A stretch of DNA of 64,000 nt, taken from the NCBI RefSeq assembly GCF_000210915.2, contig NC_016620.1, positions 1 to 64,000 on the forward strand, read 5' to 3'. The stretch is from Halobacteriovorax marinus SJ (GTDB taxonomy: Bacteria > Bdellovibrionota > Bacteriovoracia > Bacteriovoracales > Bacteriovoracaceae). The position numbers were made by a program, and so were the translations under genes. The notes under the pieces were generated by a model. That model did no database searches, was not told the origin of the DNA, and saw nothing but the letters and a program-made list of their open reading frames with translations. Below, piece after piece: positions 28,501 to 37,740 of this stretch; the first letter of the stretch is position 1; the number at the start of each line of letters is the position of its first letter.

Positions 28501-29664
28501 ATGAATAATAGTATTGTTAGTTTTTTCGCGAATAACTTAGGCTTTGAAGCAACTTCACTTCAGGCCTTTTTAATTTTTGCATTTGCTTGTTTCATCGTTG
28601 TAAATGTTTGTGCTGTAATCGGTGGTCTTGGGACGTATGCTGAGAGAAAGATTTCTGCCGATCTTCAAATGAGACAAGGTCCAAATAGAGTTGGTCCATT
28701 TGGTATTCTTCAGTTCTTAGCTGATGGTGTAAAGATGCTACTTAAAGAAGTAGTTATCCCAACTCAATCAGATAAGTTCTTATTTATGATTGCTCCTATC
28801 CTTTGTATGGTTGGGGTTTTTGCAACTCTAGCAGTTGTACCATTTTCAAGTGGATTCATTTTATCTGATTTAAATATTGGTATCTTCTATCTAGTAGGTG
28901 TTTCATCTCTAGTTGGTGTTGGAGTTTTCCTTGGTGGTTATGCTTCAAACTCTAAGTGGTCAATGCTTGGTGGAATGAGAGGTGCTGCACAGATTATTTC
29001 TTATGAAGTGCCAGTTACTCTTTGTATCCTGTCTATTGTTCTTATGGCCGGTGGTCTTTCAATGACTACACTTGTTGAGGGACAAGGTGGACTTCCTCAT
29101 CAGTGGTATATTTTCCACAACCCTTTTACTTTTATTGGTTTCTTCGTTTTCTTTATCGGTATTCTTGCTGAGACAAACAGAGCACCATTTGATTTACCAG
29201 AAGCAGAATCAGAACTAGTTTCTGGTTACCACACTGAATATTCAGGAATGTCATTCGCATTTTTTGCCCTAGCAGAATATGTTGAAGTATTTGTTGTTTG
29301 TGGTGTTGCCGCAGCACTTTACTTAGGTGGATATAAAGTTCCTTTCGATCTTGGTAATGGAGTTTTAATTTCAGAAATTACAGGTGCTCCAGCTATCGTT
29401 AGTAATGGTATTGGACAATTACTACAAATTGGATCTTTCTTTACTAAGACATTCGCACTTTATTATGTAGTTATTTGGGTTAGATGGACTCTTCCAAGAC
29501 TAAGAGTTGATCACCTTGTAGCACTTTGTTGGAAATACTTAACTCCAATTTGTATCTTTAACTTAATTGCAATTGCAACTTGGATGTGGGCTTTTGAAGG
29601 TCACTCTGTATATGAATTATTAATGACTTGGCTCCACTCTCTAGGTGGTGGCGGTGGTCACTAA
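28501..29664 (+). CDS. nuoH: NADH-quinone oxidoreductase subunit H
   Basis: Forms the quinone chamber and start of the proton path in complex I. The 387 residues have about eight helices. Family signatures include YAERKISADLQMRQGPNRVG, the acidic loop ETNRAPFDLPEAESELVSGY and the late RWTLPRLRVDHL. It starts directly after the nuoA stop with AGGAAGAGG as ribosome site. It is full length and canonical. Confidence 0.97.
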   Translation: MNNSIVSFFANNLGFEATSLQAFLIFAFACFIVVNVCAVIGGLGTYAERKISADLQMRQGPNRVGPFGILQFLADGVKMLLKEVVIPTQSDKFLFMIAPILCMVGVFATLAVVPFSSGFILSDLNIGIFYLVGVSSLVGVGVFLGGYASNSKWSMLGGMRGAAQIISYEVPVTLCILSIVLMAGGLSMTTLVEGQGGLPHQWYIFHNPFTFIGFFVFFIGILAETNRAPFDLPEAESELVSGYHTEYSGMSFAFFALAEYVEVFVVCGVAAALYLGGYKVPFDLGNGVLISEITGAPAIVSNGIGQLLQIGSFFTKTFALYYVVIWVRWTLPRLRVDHLVALCWKYLTPICIFNLIAIATWMWAFEGHSVYELLMTWLHSLGGGGGH

Positions 29665-29684
29665 AATTATAAAGAGGATTTAGC

Positions 29685-30209
29685 ATGTTTATTAATATCA
29701 TGTTCATACTATCTGCCTTACTAACCCTCGCTGGTGCGTATGGTGTTGTCGCAAGTAGAAATATTATGCACGCCTGTGTATATCTTCTCGCAAGTCTTTT
29801 TGGAATTGCAGGATTATATGCAACTCTAGGAGCAGACTTTTTAGCAGCAACTCAGATGGTTGTTTACGCTGGTGGTGTTGTTATCTTAATGCTTTTTGCG
29901 ATCATGCTTACAGGTGGTCATAAAGAAGCAATGAATAGATTTGGAATTAATAAAATTCCATCTATGGGTACAGTTAGAACATTTGTCATTGGAACATTGT
30001 CGGCACTAGTATTAGGTTCTGTAGCTTTTAAAATTATTGCAGGAATGACAAAGCACGTTCCTGGTGAACTTCCTGAGTTTACAACAACAGTTGAAAAACT
30101 AGGAGTTCTTCTTTTAACAGATCATATTTTAGCATTTGAAATTTCATCTGTACTTCTACTAGGAGCTCTAGTTGGTGCGGCGGTAATTTCTAGACCAAGG
30201 AAACAATAA
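29685..30209 (+). CDS. nuoJ: NADH-quinone oxidoreductase subunit J
   Basis: Membrane subunit with five helices, 174 residues. The conserved third helix TQMVVYAGGVVILMLFAIM contains the pi-bulge region involved in coupling. GAAVISRPR ends the last helix. AGAGGA upstream. Its stop overlaps the nuoK ATG (TAATGG). Confidence 0.95.
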   Translation: MFINIMFILSALLTLAGAYGVVASRNIMHACVYLLASLFGIAGLYATLGADFLAATQMVVYAGGVVILMLFAIMLTGGHKEAMNRFGINKIPSMGTVRTFVIGTLSALVLGSVAFKIIAGMTKHVPGELPEFTTTVEKLGVLLLTDHILAFEISSVLLLGALVGAAVISRPRKQ

Positions 30210-30514
30210 TGGTATCACTTCCATCATTCTTAGTTGTTTCATTAATTCTTTTTCTTGCAGGTATAACTGTAATGATCGCAAGAAAGAATGTGATAGCAAT
30301 TTTATTAGGTATTGAATTGATTCTAAATGCAGCGGCATTGAACTTCGCAGCATATACAAGATTTATTAATAACAATCTTGATGGTCATATAATGTCATTA
30401 TTTATCATTATTATTGCAGCCGCTGAAGCAGCTGTTGGCTTGGCCATTGTTATAAGATTTTACCAAATTAGAGAAAGTATCCACATTGATGATGCTACTC
30501 AATTACAAAGCTAG
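30209..30514 (+). CDS. nuoK: NADH-quinone oxidoreductase subunit K
   Basis: Antiporter-like MrpC-type subunit, 101 residues with three helices. Both conserved membrane glutamates are present: E36 in LLGIELILNA and E73 in AAAEAAVGLA. The start is fixed by the one-base overlap with nuoJ. This canonical copy is the reference for the degenerate copy at 37459. Confidence 0.96.
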   Translation: MVSLPSFLVVSLILFLAGITVMIARKNVIAILLGIELILNAAALNFAAYTRFINNNLDGHIMSLFIIIIAAAEAAVGLAIVIRFYQIRESIHIDDATQLQS

Positions 30515-30531
30515 TTAGGAAGGTTGATTAA

Positions 30532-32712
30532 ATGGATTACACTATCTCAACTATTGCACCAATTGTTTTATTTCCGTTCTTCGCGTTCGCTATTAATTCG
30601 TTCTTAGCTCGCAAGGCAACTAAAGTAGCAGTTTTTATTAGTTGTGCTGCTATTGCACTATCATCTATTTGGGCAATTAGAATTTTTAAAGACTTCATTT
30701 TTGGAAACTATAATACTGACTATTATGTACATAAAGTATTTACTTGGTTTGATCTAAATGGTGCGGGACTAGAGTTTAATGTTGATATGGGGATCTATAT
30801 CGACAATATGACAGCAATAATGCTTTTAATGGTAACTGTTGTAGCAACTCTAATTCACATCTTCTCAACTTACTATATGAAAGATGACATGAACTACGGT
30901 CGTAACGGTAGATTCTTTGTTTACATGTCACTCTTTACATCAGCAATGCTTGGTCTTGTTCTTTCAGATAACCTTTTCTCAGTATTTATCTTCTGGGAAT
31001 TAATGGGATTCTGTTCATATAGTTTAATTGGACATTACTATGAAAAAGAAAAGGCTGGAGACGCAAACGTTAAAGCCTTTATGACAACTAGAGTTGGAGA
31101 TGTTTTCTTCCTTCTAGGTATTTTAGCTGTATGGACAAATATTGGTTCTGTAAGCTTTGTAGATATTTATGCAGCAATTGCTGATGGATCATTTGCAACT
31201 CATGCGGCCCTGGGGATTCCACTAGCAACATTTGCTGGTCTAGCGATTTTCATGGGAACGATTGGAAAATCAGCTCAATTTCCACTTCAGGTGTGGCTAC
31301 CAGATGCGATGAATGGACCAACTCCTTGTTCGGCGCTAATTCACGCAGCGACAATGGTTGCAGGTGGAGTTTACTTATCGCTTAGAATCTATCCAATCTT
31401 AGAGTTAGGTGGATTAACAACAATGGTTGCATATATTGGTGGTATTACAGCTTTCGGAGCTGCGACAATCGCACTTGTGCAAACAGACTTTAAAGCGGTA
31501 CTTGCCTACTCTACAATTTCTCAACTAGGTTACATGGTTTTAGGTGTTGGTGTAGGTTCATATAATGCAGCATTTATGCACTTAATAACTCACGCAATTT
31601 TTAAAGCGTGTCTATTCCTAAGTGCTGGATCTGTAATTCATTCTTTACATGATCACCATACACATGAGCACGTTCAAGAAATGCCAAGAATGGGTGGATT
31701 AAGACATAAAATGAAATTCACTTGGTTTGCTATGTGGTGTTGTACACTAGCAATTGCTGGTATTCCGTTCTTCTCTGGTTTTGTATCTAAAGATAGAATC
31801 CTAGGTGATGCTCTGATTATGGCAATTGATAATAAAGCAATGATCATTCCTGCTCTATTAGGTTTTGGTGGTGCACTTCTAACAGCATTTTATATGTGTA
31901 GAATGATGTTCTTAGCTTTCCACGGAGAACCTAGAGATAAAGATCTCTACGATCATACACATGAAGAGAAATTCTCATGGAATAGAAACCTACCACTACT
32001 TATCTTAGCTGTTTTTACACTAGGTGTTTGGTTCTCAGGTTCATTAACAGGTCAAAAATTAATTAAAGTAGCATCTCCTGAGGGAAAACTTGAGTGGTTC
32101 TCAACATTAGTTGCTAAGCCAGAAGTTTCAAAGTTTGCTGACTATAAAAGAGAAGCATTTGGCGGAGTTGATACTAGAGAAAAAGTAGCTCCAGTTCACT
32201 CTCACTACGATCCAGATCACGGATTAACAGAAGAGAGAGCTCATCATGTACATCACGTACATCATATTGGAGCTGTGGTTTCAATCATAATTGCTTTTAG
32301 TGGTGTATTCATTGCTTTCATGATGTATATCAAGAAGTCATGGAACCCAGGTTGGTGGGTATCAACATTTTCAGGTTGGTATAGAGCACTACAAAATAAA
32401 TACTATATGGATGACCTATATATTAAGGGTGTTATTCAAAAAGGTTTATTGCCGTTGAATAATTTCCTTGCCTGGTTAGATATGGGAGTTTATGACCGTT
32501 TCATTGTTGATGGTTGGGCAGCTGTGAATAGAGCGTTATTCACGTTCTCAAAATGGTTCGACAACCTTTGGGTTGATACGGTTATGGTAGATGGAACAGG
32601 AGCGAGTGTTAGATTGTTCAATGTTATCTTGAGAACATTACAATCTGGAAAGATTCAATTCTATTTCATTATGATTATTGTTGTTTTAGCTGGTTACATA
32701 TTAGCGTTATAA
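30532..32712 (+). CDS. nuoL: NADH-quinone oxidoreductase subunit L
   Basis: Distal antiporter-like proton-pumping subunit, 726 residues. Channel residues are conserved: Glu in FIFWELMGFCSY, Lys in GKSAQFPLQVWLPDAM, His in ALIHAATMV, and Lys in IPFFSGFVSKDRIL. The C-terminal part provides the lateral helix and last membrane helix. An unusual His-rich stretch (DNA about 32193-32270) precedes the C-terminal section. AGGAAGG upstream of the ATG. Confidence 0.97.
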   Translation: MDYTISTIAPIVLFPFFAFAINSFLARKATKVAVFISCAAIALSSIWAIRIFKDFIFGNYNTDYYVHKVFTWFDLNGAGLEFNVDMGIYIDNMTAIMLLMVTVVATLIHIFSTYYMKDDMNYGRNGRFFVYMSLFTSAMLGLVLSDNLFSVFIFWELMGFCSYSLIGHYYEKEKAGDANVKAFMTTRVGDVFFLLGILAVWTNIGSVSFVDIYAAIADGSFATHAALGIPLATFAGLAIFMGTIGKSAQFPLQVWLPDAMNGPTPCSALIHAATMVAGGVYLSLRIYPILELGGLTTMVAYIGGITAFGAATIALVQTDFKAVLAYSTISQLGYMVLGVGVGSYNAAFMHLITHAIFKACLFLSAGSVIHSLHDHHTHEHVQEMPRMGGLRHKMKFTWFAMWCCTLAIAGIPFFSGFVSKDRILGDALIMAIDNKAMIIPALLGFGGALLTAFYMCRMMFLAFHGEPRDKDLYDHTHEEKFSWNRNLPLLILAVFTLGVWFSGSLTGQKLIKVASPEGKLEWFSTLVAKPEVSKFADYKREAFGGVDTREKVAPVHSHYDPDHGLTEERAHHVHHVHHIGAVVSIIIAFSGVFIAFMMYIKKSWNPGWWVSTFSGWYRALQNKYYMDDLYIKGVIQKGLLPLNNFLAWLDMGVYDRFIVDGWAAVNRALFTFSKWFDNLWVDTVMVDGTGASVRLFNVILRTLQSGKIQFYFIMIIVVLAGYILAL

Positions 32713-32743
32713 AAATTATTTTCTATATAAAGAGGAGTTGGCG

Positions 32744-34285
32744 GTGAGTGGAACGTCGAATTTATTAAACTGGATTCTTTGGATGCCGATGATTGGGGCA
32801 CTAGGGGTACTTCTTATTCCTAAGGCGAAAGAAAGTGCAATTAGATACTGGGCACTTTTAAACACAGCGATCACTGTTCTTCTAACAGTGAAGCTTTGGA
32901 TGGGATTTGATAATGCCGTTGCAGGTATGCAAGAGGCGTTTACTGTAAAAATTCCTTGGATTAAGCAATTCAATATCTTCTACCATTTAGGTGTTGATGG
33001 AATTTCTATGCCAATGATTTTACTGACATCAGTAATTCTATTCATTTGTATTCTAAGTTCTTGGACTGTTAAGAAGCAGATTAAAGGTTACTTTGCTTTA
33101 ATTCTTTTCTTACAGAGTACGGTTTTTGGTGTGTTCTTCGCGCTAGACTTCTTCCTATTCTATGTTTACTGGGAAGTAATGCTTATTCCAATGTTCTTCC
33201 TAATCGGTATTTGGGGTGGAGAGAACAGAGAATACGCAGCTGTTAAGTTCTTCCTTTATACATTCTTTGGTTCAATCCTAATGCTTGTTGGTATGGTTGC
33301 TCTTTATCACGCAACTGGAAAAGGAGTAGATTCATTTGATCTATTGGCCTTAAAAGCAAGTGCAGATGAATTCATTAAGATGAAAGTAAGTCTTTTTGGA
33401 ACAGAAGTAGCATTTGATAAATTATTCTTTATGTTTATGTTCATTGGTTTCGCAATTAAGGTACCAGTATTTCCATTCCACACTTGGTTACCACATGCGC
33501 ACGTTCAGGCACCAACAGCAATTTCAGTAATTCTTGCTGGTGTACTACTAAAGATGGGGACTTATGGTTTCTTAAGAATTGCATTCCCTATTTTCCCAGG
33601 TGCTGCAGTCTACTTTGCAGACTTCATTGCAATACTAGGTTTAATTAATATTATTTACGGTGCGTTCTGTGCCATGGCCCAGACAGACGTTAAGAAACTA
33701 ATTGCTTATTCTTCTGTTTCACACATGGGATTTGTTATGATCGGTATGGCCGCGATGACTTCACAAGGTCTGAACGGAGCCGTTCTTCAAATGTTTAACC
33801 ACGGTACTTCAGCAGCAATGATGTTCCTTCTGATTGGTATTCTTTATGAAAGATCTCACCACAGATGGATTATTAGACCTGATGGAACAAAAGGTTTTGG
33901 TGGTCTTTATACACAACTACCAGTTTTCTCAATTGTATTTATCATCGGTATGTTTGCAGCAATGGGATTACCTGGACTATCAGGATTTATCTCAGAAGCA
34001 TTAATCTTCTTTGGTATTTATAAGAAATTTACAACTATGACAGTTCTAGCTCTTTTAGGTCTTCTAATTGGTGCAGCCTACTTACTATGGATGTTCAAGA
34101 GAATGTTCTTTGGTGATGTTGTTGAAGAATGTAAGTCATATACAGATATGAATGCTAGAGAAATATTCTATATGTTACCTCTATGTGTTGCAGTTATTCT
34201 ATTCGGGATTTGGCCTTCACCAATCCTAAATATTATGAAAGCTTCAGTTAACTCACTGGTAACTTTATTGGCGAATTATCAGTAA
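32744..34285 (+). CDS. nuoM: NADH-quinone oxidoreductase subunit M
   Basis: Second antiporter-like pumping subunit, 513 residues from GTG at 32744. I prefer this start over TTG at 32738 because the ribosome site AGGAG (32733-32737) would touch the TTG. Conserved channel residues: Glu in YVYWEVMLIPMF, Lys in AIKVPVFPFHTWLP, the His-containing SHMGF, and GLSGFISEAL. Canonical and complete. Confidence 0.96.
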   Translation: MSGTSNLLNWILWMPMIGALGVLLIPKAKESAIRYWALLNTAITVLLTVKLWMGFDNAVAGMQEAFTVKIPWIKQFNIFYHLGVDGISMPMILLTSVILFICILSSWTVKKQIKGYFALILFLQSTVFGVFFALDFFLFYVYWEVMLIPMFFLIGIWGGENREYAAVKFFLYTFFGSILMLVGMVALYHATGKGVDSFDLLALKASADEFIKMKVSLFGTEVAFDKLFFMFMFIGFAIKVPVFPFHTWLPHAHVQAPTAISVILAGVLLKMGTYGFLRIAFPIFPGAAVYFADFIAILGLINIIYGAFCAMAQTDVKKLIAYSSVSHMGFVMIGMAAMTSQGLNGAVLQMFNHGTSAAMMFLLIGILYERSHHRWIIRPDGTKGFGGLYTQLPVFSIVFIIGMFAAMGLPGLSGFISEALIFFGIYKKFTTMTVLALLGLLIGAAYLLWMFKRMFFGDVVEECKSYTDMNAREIFYMLPLCVAVILFGIWPSPILNIMKASVNSLVTLLANYQ

Positions 34286-34298
34286 AAAGGTGTAAGAA

Positions 34299-35774
34299 AT
34301 GCTTTTAAATTATTTAGCAAGTATAGGTCGATTTACTCCAGAGATTATCTTAGTTGTTACTATGATTGGTCTTCTGTTTGTTGAATCGACTTATGGAGAT
34401 AACGACAAGGGAAGTAAGAAAGGTTTTCTTTATGCAACTGCATATGCCGGATTACTTCTTGCGCTTGTGAAGCTAGTGGCTTCTCTCGGTGATGCTCCAG
34501 GTGGTATTTTTACAAATGCACTGACAATTGACCCATTCAGTACATTGGCAAAAATTATTATGGTCTTAGGTACAGCTGGATCAATATATTTAAGTAGAAG
34601 ATCTGAAGATATTTATGGAAACCTCAAAGGTGAATTCGCAATTATTTCAGTAGGTGTATTAATTGGAGGTATGTTATTGGCCTCAGCTAATAATATGCTT
34701 ATGCTATACATTGGAATTGAGACACTTTCGATTCTTTCATACGTCTTAGCTTCACTTAAGAAGAATGATGATAGATCATCAGAAGCTGGACTAAAGTACT
34801 CTCTATATGGGGGTATCTCAGCAGGTATAATGCTTTTTGGTTTAAGTCACATCTTTGGAGTTCTAGGAACAATTCAATTCACAGGTGTAATAGCAAAACT
34901 ACAAACATTAGACACAATGCAAGTCGCAATCTTGATGCCATCATTTCTAATGTTCTTTGCTGGTATTGGTTATAAGATTGCTTGTGTTCCATTCCATATG
35001 TGGGCACCAGATGTATACGAAGGTTCACCTCTTCCTGTAACAACATTCTTCTCAATTGTTCCAAAGATTGCAGGTATTGCCGTACTAGTTAGAGTGACAA
35101 TGACATTCTTTGGTGGAGAAACGTCAGCGCTACAAATGACTTGGGTTGGAACTTTAAGCGTTATTGCTGCATTAACAATGACAGTTGGTAACGTCTCTGC
35201 AATAGGGCAAAGATCAGTTAAAAGAATGCTCGCGTACTCTTCAATCAGTCACGCTGGTATGATGATGATGGGTGTTGTTTGTCTTTCTGAATTAGGTGTA
35301 ACAGGTGTTCTATTCTACGGTATCACATACCTATTTATGACACTCGTAGCATTCTTCATTACGTCATTTGTTCAAGATGAGTATGGTAATGATCACTTTG
35401 AAAGATTTAATGGGCTTATATTTAAGCATCCATTAATGGCCATATTCATGATTATCACAATGTTCTCATTAGCTGGTATTCCACCATTTAGTGGATTTGT
35501 TGCTAAGTTTAATATCTTCAATGCTTTAATTGATAAGAACTTCTATGTTTTAGCAATTATTGCAGGTATGAACTCAGTTGTAGCGCTTTACTACTACATG
35601 AAGATCGTAAGATTAATGGTATTTAAGCCAAATGAAAGTGAAGAGAAGATAGCAGGGTTTGGTTTTTCAAATCAACTAATCATTGCAGTATTCACAGTTC
35701 CAGTTGTACTACTTGGTGTATTCTGGGAAAACATCGTAATGGTTGCTAATGGAGCTAAGATCTTCATCCAATAA
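34299..35774 (+). CDS. nuoN: NADH-quinone oxidoreductase subunit N
   Basis: Third antiporter-like subunit, 491 residues. Motifs: YIGIETLSILSYVL, YKIACVPFHMWAPDVYEG, YSSISHAGMMMMG and AGIPPFSGFVAKFNIF with its channel Lys. Its stop overlaps the next ATG (TAATGG at 35772-35777), and no terminator follows. The degenerate cassette downstream is therefore probably on the same message. Confidence 0.96.
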   Translation: MLLNYLASIGRFTPEIILVVTMIGLLFVESTYGDNDKGSKKGFLYATAYAGLLLALVKLVASLGDAPGGIFTNALTIDPFSTLAKIIMVLGTAGSIYLSRRSEDIYGNLKGEFAIISVGVLIGGMLLASANNMLMLYIGIETLSILSYVLASLKKNDDRSSEAGLKYSLYGGISAGIMLFGLSHIFGVLGTIQFTGVIAKLQTLDTMQVAILMPSFLMFFAGIGYKIACVPFHMWAPDVYEGSPLPVTTFFSIVPKIAGIAVLVRVTMTFFGGETSALQMTWVGTLSVIAALTMTVGNVSAIGQRSVKRMLAYSSISHAGMMMMGVVCLSELGVTGVLFYGITYLFMTLVAFFITSFVQDEYGNDHFERFNGLIFKHPLMAIFMIITMFSLAGIPPFSGFVAKFNIFNALIDKNFYVLAIIAGMNSVVALYYYMKIVRLMVFKPNESEEKIAGFGFSNQLIIAVFTVPVVLLGVFWENIVMVANGAKIFIQ

Positions 35775-36097
35775 TGGAAGGTCTTAACTTCTCTATATTT
35801 ATAATTATCTCTAGTGGCCTAAGCATATTATTACTTGCTTGGGCCTTTTTCGTTAAATCAAGAACAAAGAACTTTAATACAGATATCTCAAAGCAATTTG
35901 TGACTAGTTCTGTCTTAAACTTTAGAACTACTTTGAAGCTATGCCTCAGCATTACAACGGTTTTTCTATTGTCTCTTATTCTTAAAAATTCATCTCTAGA
36001 AAAGCTAATAAGTCGTGAAAACCTTTTATTATTAGTACCTTTTATTCTATCATTGATACTAGTATTAAAAACAGATAAGCAGTCACGGAAGAATTAA
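35774..36097 (+). CDS. Degenerate NuoA-like membrane protein (shadow cassette gene 1)
   Basis: 107 residues with three predicted helices (about 6-27, 53-70 and 83-99), the same topology as NuoA. Without gaps, VTSSVLNF (43-50) aligns with VGTAWSNF (53-60) of NuoA at 28075, and FLLSLIL (64-70) aligns with FDVEGAL (74-80). The YECGEEP loop is not conserved, and the acidic pair Asp75/Glu77 becomes Leu65/Ser67. The start overlaps the nuoN stop by one base. It is NuoA-derived by inference from fold, position and these matches. It is unlikely to work as a normal NuoA. Confidence 0.65.
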   Translation: MEGLNFSIFIIISSGLSILLLAWAFFVKSRTKNFNTDISKQFVTSSVLNFRTTLKLCLSITTVFLLSLILKNSSLEKLISRENLLLLVPFILSLILVLKTDKQSRKN

Positions 36098-36098
36098 T

Positions 36099-36995
36099 TT
36101 GATCGAAATCAGTAATGGGTTAATACCTGTTATATCTACAATTACTATTATCGCTTTTTTTATGTTGCTCATAGGAGCGATAGATAAGTACATGCGTCAG
36201 GAATCAATATCTTCCTATAAAGAATCCCTGAGAAACTTTAGAGTTGTGAGAATATTTAAAATAAACTTCTTAAATACATCTCTATTTTCTCTGATTTTAT
36301 CTCTCATTAGATTCAATATAATTTTTTATTTAGTGATTAAAACTGTTGGCAATATGTTATTTGGAAGTGATGTATTTTTATTCAATTTAAATTACGTCAT
36401 TTCATACATTATTGTTTGTGAGTTTCTCTTCTTCTTGAAAACAAAAAAGAAGAATGAAATTAACGAACTTTCTTCGCTTACAGGTGTAATTGTATTTGTA
36501 TTGGCAACAATTTGCTTACAAAAATTAAGTACAAACTTAATTATTGAAAGAAAGGTTTTTTGGCTAGGAAGTAATAACTATTTTGCAGACTGGACGGCTC
36601 TGGAGTTTCCAGTAATTGTTATTCCAATGTTTTACATATTAGCAAGTCTCTATACGAGGGTCGTAAAATCTTCAGTGGCCCTAAGATATAACTCAGTAGA
36701 TAGGCTATTTGATTTTTTAAGTAATAACTTACTATATATTTACATGACATGCTTTTTCTTAAGAGCGTTATTTGGTGGTGTTACAGATATTAAGGTGACT
36801 AGTCTAAGTGAATATATTTATTTAAATAGCATTGTATCTGTTTTTTTGAAGTTCTCACTTATAACTTTGATGACTCGCTTATTAATTAGATTTCTCCCGT
36901 CAATAGTAGATTTAAGAAGAAAAAGTCTTACAGCACTGATAATACTTTTGATAATTAATATTACAATAGTACAGTTTATAAGAGGGGGGTTATGA
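36099..36995 (+). CDS. Degenerate NuoH-like membrane protein (shadow cassette gene 2)
   Basis: 298 residues with about eight hydrophobic segments, against 387 in NuoH at 28501. The best match is near the end: VFLKFSLITLMTRLLIRFLP resembles the NuoH segment FFTKTFALYYVVIWVRWTLP, with shared Phe, Lys, Arg, Leu and Pro. LLYIYMTCFFLRALFGG also resembles YVEVFVVCGVAAALYLGG. The quinone-chamber signatures (AERK, RQGPNRVG, ETNRAPFDLPE) are absent. The start is TTG at 36099, one base after the previous stop. The end overlaps the next gene by four bases (ATGA). Confidence 0.6.
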   Translation: MIEISNGLIPVISTITIIAFFMLLIGAIDKYMRQESISSYKESLRNFRVVRIFKINFLNTSLFSLILSLIRFNIIFYLVIKTVGNMLFGSDVFLFNLNYVISYIIVCEFLFFLKTKKKNEINELSSLTGVIVFVLATICLQKLSTNLIIERKVFWLGSNNYFADWTALEFPVIVIPMFYILASLYTRVVKSSVALRYNSVDRLFDFLSNNLLYIYMTCFFLRALFGGVTDIKVTSLSEYIYLNSIVSVFLKFSLITLMTRLLIRFLPSIVDLRRKSLTALIILLIINITIVQFIRGGL

Positions 36996-37459
36996 CAACA
37001 CTTCTTATCGTTGTAGTTTATTTTATTGTTAATATAGCAATGGTGATTTCTAATAAATCAAATTTTAAAGTACTCTTTAGTTTTTCAACAAGTTTAATCA
37101 TCTTTATATTTCTAAATAACCTTAACTATGAATATGCTGATATTTATTTAACATTTGTTACTTTGATGAATTTCATTGCCCTTAGCTATGTGAAGTTTTC
37201 TCAGACAGGCCTTGTCAGAGTACTACCTTCAAATAGGAATAAGAGTATAAATAATATGATTCCTATTGTGAGTGTATTAGTAGCATCAGTTATGGTTATC
37301 ATTCTCTTAAATAATGTAAGTGATGAAATACTAGAGAAGAATATCTTGTTAATTGGTGAGATGACACAGAATTACTTTAGTGATTTTAATCTAGTATTTA
37401 TGAGTGCATCGGCAACGCTTGTCTCAATAATCTATTTAATAAGAAGAGTGAGGGAATAG
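36992..37459 (+). CDS. Degenerate NuoJ-like membrane protein (shadow cassette gene 3)
   Basis: 155 residues with about five hydrophobic segments, like NuoJ (174). The C-terminal part matches best: LEKNILLI...NLVFMSASATLVSIIYLIRR lines up with VEKLGVLL...EISSVLLLGALVGAAVISRP of NuoJ. The conserved third-helix YAGGVVILMLF is not visible. The start overlaps the previous stop (ATGA), and the stop overlaps the next GTG (TAGTG). Confidence 0.58.
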   Translation: MTTLLIVVVYFIVNIAMVISNKSNFKVLFSFSTSLIIFIFLNNLNYEYADIYLTFVTLMNFIALSYVKFSQTGLVRVLPSNRNKSINNMIPIVSVLVASVMVIILLNNVSDEILEKNILLIGEMTQNYFSDFNLVFMSASATLVSIIYLIRRVRE

Positions 37460-37740
37460 TGACTTATATACTACTTATCTCACTTATATTTATCACAGGA
37501 GTCGTTGCCATCTTTATGATGTTTGCGAGGCAAAGTGCAATTGATTACTTTGTAAGCTTAACACATTTCTTCACATTATTTGTGCTGGTATCTCATTACT
37601 TAGAGCTTACGCAAAGAGTTTCTTTTAATGGCTCTTTAGTGATTGTTTTTGGCTTAATATTTGTTGTTTCAATATTCACATCCGTGGTTATACGTTTTAA
37701 ACATTATAAGAAAACGGGTAATAGTAATATAGAAGGTTAA
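37459..37740 (+). CDS. Degenerate NuoK-like membrane protein (shadow cassette gene 4)
   Basis: 93 residues with three helices, the clearest member of the cassette. FARQSAID (22-29) matches IARKNVIA of NuoK, and FTSVVIRF (73-80) matches GLAIVIRF. Both membrane glutamates that NuoK needs are gone: E36 aligns with Thr35 and E73 with Val69. The start is GTG at 37459 inside the previous stop. The next gene begins directly after its stop. The origin from NuoK is well supported; the present role is unknown. Confidence 0.7.
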   Translation: MTYILLISLIFITGVVAIFMMFARQSAIDYFVSLTHFFTLFVLVSHYLELTQRVSFNGSLVIVFGLIFVVSIFTSVVIRFKHYKKTGNSNIEG

